From: Bacteroidota bacterium
Lineage (GTDB): Bacteria > Bacteroidota > Ignavibacteria > UBA10030 > UBA6906
DNA length: 10,040 bases
Assembly: GCA_017860555.1 (NCBI GenBank)
Contig: JAGDMJ010000082.1
Location: 1 to 10,040, forward strand
Reading direction: 5' to 3'
The notes under the pieces were generated by a model. The model saw only the letters and a list, made by a program, of their open reading frames with translations, was not told where the DNA came from and searched no databases. Positions 1 through 7,638 of this stretch are shown one piece after another (positions within the stretch are counted from its first letter, which is position 1; each line of letters begins with the position of its first letter). The position numbers were made by a program, and so were the translations under genes.

Positions 1-435
1 GAGCAAACCCACCGTGAACATGGCGGGCTCGCTCCACGCCGATACGTTCCCGTGTTGGTCCCAAACACGAACGGTCCAGTAACAGCGCATCTCAGACCGA
101 AGGGGTTTTCCGGCATAGACGATCTGCGACATCCGGTCCGATTTCACCTTCCCGCTGTTCCAGAGATTGGCCTTCTTCTCAAGCAAGCGCTCTTTCTGTG
201 TCGCAACAAGGATCTGGTATGCTTGCTGTTTGATGTCGCGACCCTGAGAGCTCAGGATCCAGCTCAACCGGGGTTCGGCGGTGCCGATGCCGAGAGGATT
301 GGTGAGGTATTCACAGCGAAGGCCGACAGTGTGCAAGGATTGCCGGGGGCCGGCGTATGCACCAGCACCGCGTGTCAGGAGTACGCTAGTCATGATCGCA
401 CTCAAAACGGCGAGGGAAAGAAATAGACATCTCAC
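1..435 (-). CDS. GH78 alpha-L-rhamnosidase, N-terminal part (runs off left edge)
   Basis: This is the N-terminal 145 codons of a probable secreted alpha-L-rhamnosidase, which would release terminal rhamnose from plant or microbial glycans outside the cytoplasm. The start is taken as GTG at 435 because an AAGGAG lies 7 nt upstream and the first codons give a good signal peptide (MRCLFLSLAVLSAIMTSVLL, then TRGAGAYA). The in-frame ATG at 393 would lose the charged and hydrophobic part. Residues 36-145 match the fibronectin-like module that opens many GH78 enzymes: GLRCEYLTNPLGI, EPRLSWIL, AYQILVA, LWNSGKVKSD, YWTVRVWD and SAWSEPAMFTVGL are the characteristic blocks. The catalytic (alpha/alpha)6 barrel would lie beyond the left edge, so activity cannot be judged. 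It is the third gene of a same-strand run of hydrolases. The family call is from recognised sequence pattern; the substrate is inference. Confidence 0.85.
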   Translation of the reverse strand, partial: MRCLFLSLAVLSAIMTSVLLTRGAGAYAGPRQSLHTVGLRCEYLTNPLGIGTAEPRLSWILSSQGRDIKQQAYQILVATQKERLLEKKANLWNSGKVKSDRMSQIVYAGKPLRSEMRCYWTVRVWDQHGNVSAWSEPAMFTVGLL

Positions 436-442
436 GAATGTT

Positions 443-448
443 CTCCTT
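443..448 (-). promoter_or_regulatory. Ribosome binding site deciding the GTG start of the GH78 gene
   Basis: The minus strand reads AAGGAG here, 7 nt before the GTG at 435-433. This near-perfect Shine-Dalgarno supports the non-ATG start, without which the signal peptide would be cut short. The rest of the gap at 449-581 shows no convincing terminator or promoter, which fits read-through from the upstream hydrolase gene. Confidence 0.7.
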
Positions 449-581
449 CAATGATGAAGTTCGTCCACCTGTTCTTCGAATTGTCCTGGAGATTGACCCG
501 GAAGTGGCCGGCATTTTTTATGCGCCATCAATGGTCAACAGGCCTGGCCATTTCGGAATCCCCACTGCCCTTCCGACCATT

Positions 582-3500
582 TCAGACCCCCGCTTTTTCC
601 ATATCCATGACGACAACTGTCTGTCCGATTTCAGGGGCGGATGCCGGATACAGGATCTCCTGGCTGCCGGACTTCACGGCCACATAGTATTCAAGGTCCG
701 CATCCTTCACTGGAAGTGTTGCTTCATAGACACCGCGACTGATATGTTTCAAGGCAAGTTGTTCGTACTTGCCCGCGCCGACTGCCCGCCATTTCACCGT
801 TGCCTCGGTGGGCGGGGTGTTGCTCAGAATCAGGACTTTCAATCGGAGCGGGGTTCTTCTGCCGGTCATGGTCTTCACTGTGGGGACAATCACGCGGGGA
901 GAGCCAATGTAGACACGGGCGAGCTTCAGGTCGTCACTGAGGGGATGACCAAGGTGTTTTTCTGCTTCAGCGCCCGGCTCCTCAAAAAGTGCTGGGAAAT
1001 TGTGCTGTTCCCAGTTCATGATCGTGCCGAGCTCCGCGCTGTTGGTGACCGTGGCCAGGAGGTGCCCGTACGTTGTGCGGATCGTCTGGATCATCTCTTT
1101 TCTCACAGGCAGCAGCACAGAGGTGACGAACCGGCGCATGGAATCGGGATCAACGACAGCGCCGACCAGTTGCACTCGCGAGTCGCCGCCATTATGGAAA
1201 TATTCCAGCTTGAGGTCGTACTTCTTGCCAGCCTCGAATACGAGATCTACAAGCGGCGTCTTCCAGGCGTGAGACGACCAATCATCGACAATCAGCTTCC
1301 CATCAACCCAGAGCCGGACGCCATCCCACAACCGCATACCAGCGGGGCCGGAAACCCCGAGTCTGCCGGGCCCTGACTGCCTGGCAACCAGTGTTCCCGT
1401 CCACCGGACGCTGAAGGAATCCCGGCGCACGGTGCCACCCGGCGACCTGCCGGACCAGTCGAAATCAACTGTGCTGTCTACCCTCGTCATGACGGGGGGC
1501 CCGCTTCTTGTCGTATCGTTGAAGTACTCACCGAGCAAGCCATGTCCGCTCGCGGATGGGGGAAAGAGCTCAAATGATGGAATCGGCCTGTGCTGAAAGA
1601 CCCGGTCGATCGCACGACCATACGCTCCCCAGAGGCATCCCAACCTCGCCATCCCTTTCATGTGCAGGAACGTATTGAGCCAGTATTCAAAACGTTCGAG
1701 ATTTGCTTTGCCGCGCACCCGACCTTGAAGTTGTTGGAGGGAGTCCACAAACAGGTACTTCATTTGTACGCTCTCCCAGGTGCTGTCGTTTGGGATGACG
1801 TTGCCCGGCCCAGTGTACCAGGTTGCCGGTTCCGGCAGACGGCTGTCAAGAGAGGCAAAGATCCGTGCCGCATCCTCGGCCACTTCCGCGCCAAACTGAT
1901 GCATGGCCCAATCCCGGTAGAGGTCATCGGTTGGCAGGGCGCGGGAAGTGGAAGGCTCATCGGCTTCATAGTTCTTATAGGCCGGGCCACCACAATTGAT
2001 CCGGCGCGAGTACCCTGGTGCCTCAATGACGATCCCCGCTACGGATGGAACGCCAACGCGCCCCGCAAAGTCAATCTTCAGCACTTCCTCTGTCACGGAG
2101 ACATTCTGAAACATGGTATCCAGCGCCGAGCAGAACCCAACGCGCAGAGCGATGTCCAGGCCGTCCAAGACCTTCGTCCCCTGGATCGACACATCGAACA
2201 GGTGGCGGATTGGCGGAACAGGCTCGCAGAACTGGAGTGTGACGTTATATGTGCCGTTGGGAACAGCAAGATTGTAACTGGACACCCGGCGTCGGATCGT
2301 TCGATAGATGGCCGGATCAGCCGCGTTGGCTATAACGACGGAGTCGTCCACGGCCTCGTGAGTGCCGTTCACCGCCCCTCTCCGTTCACGGAAAGGCAGA
2401 GGCTCCTTGTTCCAGGATGACTGGTCCCAGCCGGCACGGGCAAGTGCCAGGAAGTTTGGGGAGAGAATCCTCGTTCGCCAATGAATACCAAGGAGCCCGT
2501 CGCAACCGTATGCGAGAGCATCCGCTGCATCCTTTCGGACCCGCCCGGCCCAGAGTTGGGGTGCGAGCAGGCTGGGGTCATCTTCAATCCAGGGGATAGC
2601 CCAGCACGAGCGCCCGCTGACCTGGGCAAAGGCCACATCGACAGGAGATTTTCCCACTTCACGGTTTATGCAGCTGAACGAGATGTTCTTCGGCAGTTCC
2701 CTGTCGAACAGGCTGCGGTCGCTCGGCGGCCCGAACACCCAACCGCACGTTGCAAGCTGAAAAGGCACACCGATCACTTTCGCTTCCTCAATCGCAATGG
2801 AAAGGTCGGTCATGGTCTTGCGGATCTGCTCATCTTCGACAACTTGCCACGTCCACCCTTCGGGCGTCCAGAACCAGTAATAATCGATGGGATATGTAGC
2901 CGCAATCCGCCGGAAAATCCCATTGTACAGTGCCCTCACTGTCGTAGTGTCATCCGGGTCTTCCCCATCCGCCTTCAGGCGTTCCTTCACCAGTTTCGGA
3001 ATCGTAAGAAAGGTCTCTGTCCCCACACAGGTCTTCACCCCCAGCCGACGAGCCGCGCTGAAGACCTTCTGAAGCATCACTCCCGTCCTGTTGAAGACCT
3101 GAATACTTTGCGTATCCGTCTTCGGTTCGGGCGTGTGCCCCCGCATGATCTCCGACCCGTACTCGTCCCTGTCGAAGAACATGGCAGCACCGTGACTGTA
3201 ATCGGAAGTCTTTTTCGGCCGATATCCCCAGTTTCCCCGGAGCGTGTTCTGGTAACTCGCAGGATAGGCTTTCCGCACGGTACCATCCCGGTTGAATTCT
3301 CCTTCCCTTCCTATCCAGACCGTCGGCTCGGCGTTCGGAGCTCCTTCTGGATACGTATGCAGGCCGAAGAAATTCATCCCCATTTTCGGGAGCTGCCCGA
3401 TGATCGCCAGATAGTCATCCGTATCCCACCAATCGGGCCCCTCAGGAAAATCATGGAAAGGCTGGATGCCGCGAAGCTTGAACAACGGAGCGGAGCTCTC

Positions 3501-3989
3501 ATCAAGCGCCGGGAGGGCGAACGGGATACGGCCGTCCGGTATAACATCGCCGTCCAGCCCAAACGCCATCCCGAGGCGTTCGGCAAAGCGGTAGGCACCG
3601 TAGAGCGTGCCGGCCCCATCTCCACCAGCGATGATGAGCAGCGTCCTGCCGCGGGCAACGATGGTGCGAAGAAGATATTGCTCGGGCTTCAGTTCCGACA
3701 GCTTCCTCGTGAGAGACCGATCAACGTTGCGGAGCAGCGCGCTCTGGTTGGTCCCGAGAACGATAGCGTTCTTCGCCCCCGCTGGAACCTCCTCCGCGTT
3801 CTTGATGTCGAAGAGCTGTCCCGTGCGTACATACACATAGCGTCGGACCTCTTTCGCGGCAAGCTGCTCCTGGAACGAGGCATGAAGGGGAGCGACAATG
3901 ATACAATCCGCGACCCCCTGGGCGACCGATGATTCATTCGGGGCCAGGATGAACACACAACAGCATGAGACGAGCAGGGCTTTCCGCAT
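582..3989 (-). CDS. Secreted GH67-like (alpha-glucuronidase-like) glycosidase with malectin and PA14 modules
   Basis: This 1135-residue exported protein is probably a glycoside hydrolase acting on a complex polysaccharide. The ATG at 3989 is chosen because AGGAG lies 8 nt upstream and a signal peptide follows (MRKALLVSCCCVFILAP, likely cleavage near SSVA/Q). The reading frame stays open further upstream, but that part runs over the neighbouring gene. Approximate layout: residues 27-160, an alpha-glucuronidase-type N-terminal alpha/beta domain (AAKEVRRYVYVRTG, GGDGAGTLYGAYRFAERLG); 170-530, a TIM-barrel-like region (GMNFFGLHTYPEG, YYWFWTPEGWTW, GIHWRTRILSPN); 545-660, a malectin-like module (VPNGTYNVTLQFCEP); 675-805, helical; 815-945, PA14 (GLLGEYFND, LWVDGKLIVDDW, LKLEYFHNGG); 945-1020, helical (ELGTIMNWEQHNFP); 1025-1135, an Ig-like C-terminus. 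E325 and E377 are candidate catalytic acids by position only. It lies 94 bp after the beta-helix/GHL gene and 146 bp before the GH78 gene. Relatedness to GH67 is recognised, but the exact CAZy family and substrate are unknown. Confidence 0.78.
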   Translation of the reverse strand: MRKALLVSCCCVFILAPNESSVAQGVADCIIVAPLHASFQEQLAAKEVRRYVYVRTGQLFDIKNAEEVPAGAKNAIVLGTNQSALLRNVDRSLTRKLSELKPEQYLLRTIVARGRTLLIIAGGDGAGTLYGAYRFAERLGMAFGLDGDVIPDGRIPFALPALDESSAPLFKLRGIQPFHDFPEGPDWWDTDDYLAIIGQLPKMGMNFFGLHTYPEGAPNAEPTVWIGREGEFNRDGTVRKAYPASYQNTLRGNWGYRPKKTSDYSHGAAMFFDRDEYGSEIMRGHTPEPKTDTQSIQVFNRTGVMLQKVFSAARRLGVKTCVGTETFLTIPKLVKERLKADGEDPDDTTTVRALYNGIFRRIAATYPIDYYWFWTPEGWTWQVVEDEQIRKTMTDLSIAIEEAKVIGVPFQLATCGWVFGPPSDRSLFDRELPKNISFSCINREVGKSPVDVAFAQVSGRSCWAIPWIEDDPSLLAPQLWAGRVRKDAADALAYGCDGLLGIHWRTRILSPNFLALARAGWDQSSWNKEPLPFRERRGAVNGTHEAVDDSVVIANAADPAIYRTIRRRVSSYNLAVPNGTYNVTLQFCEPVPPIRHLFDVSIQGTKVLDGLDIALRVGFCSALDTMFQNVSVTEEVLKIDFAGRVGVPSVAGIVIEAPGYSRRINCGGPAYKNYEADEPSTSRALPTDDLYRDWAMHQFGAEVAEDAARIFASLDSRLPEPATWYTGPGNVIPNDSTWESVQMKYLFVDSLQQLQGRVRGKANLERFEYWLNTFLHMKGMARLGCLWGAYGRAIDRVFQHRPIPSFELFPPSASGHGLLGEYFNDTTRSGPPVMTRVDSTVDFDWSGRSPGGTVRRDSFSVRWTGTLVARQSGPGRLGVSGPAGMRLWDGVRLWVDGKLIVDDWSSHAWKTPLVDLVFEAGKKYDLKLEYFHNGGDSRVQLVGAVVDPDSMRRFVTSVLLPVRKEMIQTIRTTYGHLLATVTNSAELGTIMNWEQHNFPALFEEPGAEAEKHLGHPLSDDLKLARVYIGSPRVIVPTVKTMTGRRTPLRLKVLILSNTPPTEATVKWRAVGAGKYEQLALKHISRGVYEATLPVKDADLEYYVAVKSGSQEILYPASAPEIGQTVVVMDMEKAGV

Positions 3990-3997
3990 GGAAATCA

Positions 3998-4002
3998 CTC
4001 CT
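3998..4002 (-). promoter_or_regulatory. Ribosome binding site for the GH67-like gene
   Basis: The minus strand reads AGGAG, followed by 8 nt and the ATG at 3989. It fixes the start of the 1135-residue protein and rules out the 99-codon upstream extension, which has no leader-like sequence. Confidence 0.7.
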
Positions 4003-4039
4003 GATGAGTATGTGAAGATCTGAGAAAAGATATGTTCCG

Positions 4040-4053
4040 CCGGATCCCTCCGG
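4040..4053 (-). other. Short inverted repeat in the gap between two hydrolase genes
   Basis: CCGGA-tccc-TCCGG forms a 5-bp GC-rich stem with a 4-nt loop, 31 nt past the stop of the upstream gene. About 9 nt downstream on the minus strand is TCTTTTCT. The stem is short and the T-rich run is neither adjacent nor long, so this is at best a weak attenuator or an mRNA end-processing hairpin. A second 5-bp stem (GGTGG/CCACC, 4062-4078) lies closer to the stop codon. Chance cannot be excluded. Confidence 0.22.
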
Positions 4054-4083
4054 ACGTCGATGGTGGTGAGGGTCCACCTGCGG

Positions 4084-7000
4084 TTATTTGTGCCCGGCAG
4101 CCAGATAGACCCAGGTGATTTTTGTTTTCTGCTTCGATGAGATCGTGATCCTGTTTTTTTCTCGCAACAGCGACGGGTCAGCGGCGAATTCCACGCAGCG
4201 GTCAGCGGGAATCTCTCCTCCCCTCCAGTACCGGTCCGGGAAAAGACCTGTCGAAAGCTGAGAGGCTGCGCGAACTGTTCGTCCATTCAATGTAAGACGC
4301 AACTGCCGCGCGTGTATCGAGCTGTCTGCCTCGATCCGGATGATGACAGTTTCCGGCCGGACAGGTTCCGACGCCCGGAGCACAATCTCGCCCGGCCGGT
4401 CGGGCTCGACCCACAACGGAAATTGCGACGGCATGCTGACGTTGGGGACAGGATAGCGAGCCGCGCTTGCGGCATAGATCTTGGTCTTCCGCTGAAGCGT
4501 CTCCGGGCGGTTGATCTCCGCAAAGACGTCGAAATCCTCCGGGCCGGATTCCCTCTGACAGAAATGGTTGAACGAATAGATGCCGTCTGCGCCTGCAGCA
4601 AACAGCGTCGCTGCTGCCGCTCTGGTGATTTCACGCGTCATGGGCCTGTCTGCGAGCGTGTACTCGATCGAAGCATAGACCGGAATGCCGGGGCACGCCG
4701 TCTTGAATTCCTTGACGGGGATATCGACCTCGGTTGAGAGAAACGGACTAACCGTCAGAAAATCAATGAGACGCTCCCGGGTCCATGCCGCAGGGTCCAG
4801 GCCAACGTATTCGCACCCCTTCAACGTCGAAGGCACACGCGCAGTCAACAGAAGTGGTCTGCCACGCTCCTTTCCGCGCGCATCCGTCATCGTGCGCACA
4901 CGGCGGATGAATTTCGTCATCATGCCGGCGTACTCTTTCATCTTGACGGTGGAGGGAAAATAGTACGGAAACCTCATGAAATCCAGCTCAAGCCCGTCGA
5001 TATCATACCGTGAACACACTTCCTCAAGAAGGGCAAAGTAGTAATCGCGCACTTCAGGCTTGGCGTAGTTCAACGCCATCGCACCCCATCCCTCGTACCC
5101 TCCTACACGGTATTCCGGATGTTTCTTCCAGAATTCACTGAGCAACGGACTGCCCGGCACATCCACGTCATGCAGTTCGTTCATGCGGAATGTCAGGAAC
5201 GTCTCGAGACCGCGCAACCTGGCCCGGTTCACTACGACGCCCGTCGGATCATAACCGAGCTTCACCAGGTGGGCCAGGTTCCCCCCGATCCTCGCGAAGA
5301 TACTGTCGGACCGGCTCATCTGCACCGATCCATGAGTGCTGTCGGGCAGGGTGTAGCGGAACATCGCGCAGACGTTGCTCGGATACCCCATGTTTTGTCC
5401 TGGATTTGGACTGAAGAGGTAGGTCGTTACACCTGCATCGGCCACTTCGTCCACCCGGTTGCAGAGCTCGGCGGGACTGATGGTGTCATTGTAGAAGAAC
5501 AGATCCGTGCCGTCCATATTATAGAGAGTGCGGCGCGTTGTTCGTGTGGGTGTGACGGCGCGCTCACGCAGCGAATCAAGAGGGACAGGCCGGAAACCTG
5601 CCTTCATGGCCTTCGAAGTGGACCTCAGGGCAAAGTTTCCTTTGGCCGGGTTTGTGAATCCGGGATCAGCGATTTCCGAATGGCGATCCATCCCGCGGCT
5701 TCGCCACTGGGTCAACGACAATGTGTCAAAGCGAATATCCGATCCCCCGTCTTTCCAGTAGACGTTGTTGTCCATCCGGTAGTTGGATCCGCTAAAATCG
5801 CCCGCCAGCAGTTTGCCTTCTTTCCAGTACACGATATTATGCTCGAACGTGAAGCTCCGGTGGTTTTCGGCACGGGTGCGCTGGATCTGATGGTCTCGGC
5901 CAAACGCGAAGATGTTGTTCCGGATGATATTGTTCTTTCCATAGTGCTGATGAAAGCCCCCATGGGTAGTTCGGTAGACAATGTTGTCCTCGGCGAGAAT
6001 GTCAGAGCTTCCCTCGTCGAAATAGATCCCCCATCCTCCGTACCGTACGGCTGCGATGTCGCGGAAGATATTCTTCCTGATCACGGTGCCTGGCTGGGTG
6101 CCAAGCGTGTATATCCCTCCCATGTCGCTCAGGATAGGGCCGTCGCCATTTGAGCGGACACCAATATGATGGACCTCGTTGAGTTCGATGATGTTCCCTC
6201 CAGCCTCCGCAGGGCCATACCCCCAGGTCCATCCAACGGACAGGCCGCTGTAATAGAAGTCATGGATCTTGTTGCGAAGGACCCGATTATCCGGACTCTG
6301 GCCGATCCAGACACCCACGGCACTGTGGAAGAGATGACCTCCGTCAGCAATTTCACAATCGATAACATCGTTGCGCCGTGTCTGCTCGGCCGGCGCCGAA
6401 CGTCCACCGGTCTCACCGATCTTCACCCCACCACCGCCGAGATCCACAAGTCGAGATCCGAGAAGCCTAACCGATTGACAACCACGGCCCAACTCGATGG
6501 CATAAGAACCAACATGAGAGATCTCACATCCGTCGAACGTCACATGGCGCAGGCCTTTTCCGGCAACAGCTCCGGGTACCCCGTGGGCAGCCTGGACAAA
6601 TCCGGCGTCCGCAATCCCGCCATGCTGGCTTGCATTGAGCGTGTCGGGAAGGTGCCACTCTGAGTAGGAAAACGTCAACCCCCGGAAGAACAGATGCTGG
6701 ATGAACTTCTTTGATTCCGGTTCGCCATTCAGAAGCATGATCTGCTGCAGAACCGGGATGACCACGTTGGTCTTGCCGATCTTCTCTCCTTCCATGGGAA
6801 GGTACCACAGGATGCCGCCCGAGCGGTTGAGGTACCATTCTCCGGGTTTGTCCAGTGCCCGTTCGGCGTTTTCGATGAAGTAGGGATCTCCTTCCTGAAG
6901 CGTGAAGACGGCGCGCTTGCCGAAACGCATGGCCCGCGCCTGGTGGTCTATCGAAGCAATGGGAAGCCTCGATTCAACCCATCGGTTCATGACGATGGCC

Positions 7001-7593
7001 TCCGCACCGGCGAAGACCCAATCGGAAGGAATGTCTCTCGGGGAAAATTGGAAGCTTGTACTCCCCTCCGTCCAGGGGGTTTTTTCAGTCACTCCCGGGA
7101 CGGCAAGGACTTTGAGATATCCTGTGTTTGGGTGCCGCGCCCTGGTACGCCTGACCCCATTGACCCAGAGTTGATGGAGAACCGGCTTTCCGGAAGCAGG
7201 GAGTGAAACCGACCAGATCCTTTGCCCTCCACGGCGCGACTCTTTCCATCCTGTCACAGTCCTGCCGCCGCTGATGACGACGTTTTCTTTCTGGTATGCC
7301 CGGTAGGTCACGGGACAGTCCGCCTGGCCCCCATCTTCCGGGAGGAAGACCAGAGGGCTTGCAAGGGAATAGGTACCCCGGCGGAGGTACACAGTCACCG
7401 GCATGCACGGTGTGCTTTCGCGGCGCAAAGCACGCACGGCGTCTCGAGCCCTCTCCACCGTGCGAAATGGTTGTTGTCGCGTTCCCGGGTTTTCATCGCT
7501 CCCACGAAGCGAAACAAAGAAGTCTCGCCCCTCTGCAACAACCGAGACAGAAGAAAACAGCAACAGCAGTGCCGTGTGCCGGATGAGATTCAT
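4084..7593 (-). CDS. Secreted two-module enzyme: GH141-like beta-helix fused to GHL10/DUF187-like glycosidase
   Basis: This is a 1169-residue exported protein. The ATG at 7593 follows GAGGA by 5 nt; an in-frame ATG at 7605 is possible but its AGGAG lies 14 nt away. The signal peptide is MNLIRHTALLLLFSSVSVVA/EG. Residues 23-675 match right-handed parallel beta-helix proteins of the GH141 type: DFFVSLRGSDENPGT, TVERARDAVRALR, PVTVYLRRGTY, PVTYRAYQKENVVISGGR, repeated asparagine-rich coils, and the paired motifs LSDMGGIYTLG (D490) and WGIYFDEGSS (D526), likely active-site acids. GH141 members are known as alpha-L-fucosidase and xylanase. After a linker of about 15 residues, 690-1040 matches a GHL10-like TIM barrel (NMDGTDLFFYND, TFRMNELHD, YDIDGLELDFMRFP with E869 and D871, GADGIYSFNHF). 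Residues 1050-1169 form a beta-rich C-terminal domain (LRLTLNGRTV). It heads the hydrolase run and is divergent from the glycosyltransferase. Domain families are recognised from pattern; reaction and substrate are inference. Confidence 0.8.
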   Translation of the reverse strand: MNLIRHTALLLLFSSVSVVAEGRDFFVSLRGSDENPGTRQQPFRTVERARDAVRALRRESTPCMPVTVYLRRGTYSLASPLVFLPEDGGQADCPVTYRAYQKENVVISGGRTVTGWKESRRGGQRIWSVSLPASGKPVLHQLWVNGVRRTRARHPNTGYLKVLAVPGVTEKTPWTEGSTSFQFSPRDIPSDWVFAGAEAIVMNRWVESRLPIASIDHQARAMRFGKRAVFTLQEGDPYFIENAERALDKPGEWYLNRSGGILWYLPMEGEKIGKTNVVIPVLQQIMLLNGEPESKKFIQHLFFRGLTFSYSEWHLPDTLNASQHGGIADAGFVQAAHGVPGAVAGKGLRHVTFDGCEISHVGSYAIELGRGCQSVRLLGSRLVDLGGGGVKIGETGGRSAPAEQTRRNDVIDCEIADGGHLFHSAVGVWIGQSPDNRVLRNKIHDFYYSGLSVGWTWGYGPAEAGGNIIELNEVHHIGVRSNGDGPILSDMGGIYTLGTQPGTVIRKNIFRDIAAVRYGGWGIYFDEGSSDILAEDNIVYRTTHGGFHQHYGKNNIIRNNIFAFGRDHQIQRTRAENHRSFTFEHNIVYWKEGKLLAGDFSGSNYRMDNNVYWKDGGSDIRFDTLSLTQWRSRGMDRHSEIADPGFTNPAKGNFALRSTSKAMKAGFRPVPLDSLRERAVTPTRTTRRTLYNMDGTDLFFYNDTISPAELCNRVDEVADAGVTTYLFSPNPGQNMGYPSNVCAMFRYTLPDSTHGSVQMSRSDSIFARIGGNLAHLVKLGYDPTGVVVNRARLRGLETFLTFRMNELHDVDVPGSPLLSEFWKKHPEYRVGGYEGWGAMALNYAKPEVRDYYFALLEEVCSRYDIDGLELDFMRFPYYFPSTVKMKEYAGMMTKFIRRVRTMTDARGKERGRPLLLTARVPSTLKGCEYVGLDPAAWTRERLIDFLTVSPFLSTEVDIPVKEFKTACPGIPVYASIEYTLADRPMTREITRAAAATLFAAGADGIYSFNHFCQRESGPEDFDVFAEINRPETLQRKTKIYAASAARYPVPNVSMPSQFPLWVEPDRPGEIVLRASEPVRPETVIIRIEADSSIHARQLRLTLNGRTVRAASQLSTGLFPDRYWRGGEIPADRCVEFAADPSLLREKNRITISSKQKTKITWVYLAAGHK

Positions 7594-7638
7594 GCTTGTC
7601 CTCATTGCAATCCGTACTACTCCTTTGTATTTTGGACC
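7594..7638. promoter_or_regulatory. 45-bp divergent intergenic region
   Basis: This short region separates the start codons of the minus-strand hydrolase fusion and the plus-strand glycosyltransferase, so any promoters must sit in it or inside the coding sequences. I see no well-spaced -35/-10 pair on either strand. A TTGCAA (7605) and a TTGTAT (7625) on the plus strand are only 14 bp apart. A Bacteroidota-type TAnnTTTG motif is not present exactly. The regulatory role is inferred from layout alone. Confidence 0.35.
7599..7603 (-). promoter_or_regulatory. Ribosome binding site for the beta-helix/GHL fusion gene
   Basis: The minus strand reads GAGGA, 5 nt before the ATG at 7593. It lies inside the first codons of an alternative in-frame ATG at 7605, whose own AGGAG is 14 nt away. 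The 7593 start therefore looks better, though both give the same signal peptide apart from four extra residues. Confidence 0.5.

Noticed and set aside
52..426. Open frame of 124 codons on the plus strand
   Set aside because: The opposite strand encodes clear GH78 N-terminal sequence with a signal peptide and a good ribosome site.
504..530. Possible terminator around the T-run at 514-519 (GGCATTTTTTATGCGCC)
   Set aside because: Only a 4-bp ATGC/GCAT stem forms and the flanking bases do not pair; the T-run is inside the loop rather than after a stem.
438..1376. Open frame of 312 codons on the plus strand
   Set aside because: Antisense to the C-terminal and PA14 parts of the GH67-like gene and spanning its stop; no recognisable protein.
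2481..3932. Long open frame of 483 codons on the plus strand
   Set aside because: It is antisense to the GH67-like gene, shows no recognisable domain, leader or ribosome site, and its composition is that of a shadow frame in GC-biased coding DNA.
4026..4036. Bacteroidota-type -7 promoter motif (TATCTTTT on the minus strand)
   Set aside because: The motif differs from TAnnTTTG at the last base and no TTG element lies at the expected distance upstream.
3990..4286. N-terminal extension of the GH67-like frame to 4286
   Set aside because: The extension overlaps the upstream gene in another frame, has no leader, and a strong ribosome site plus signal peptide mark the start at 3989.
5119..6153. 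Open frame of 344 codons on the plus strand
   Set aside because: Antisense to the beta-helix region of the fusion gene; no domain pattern and no start signal.
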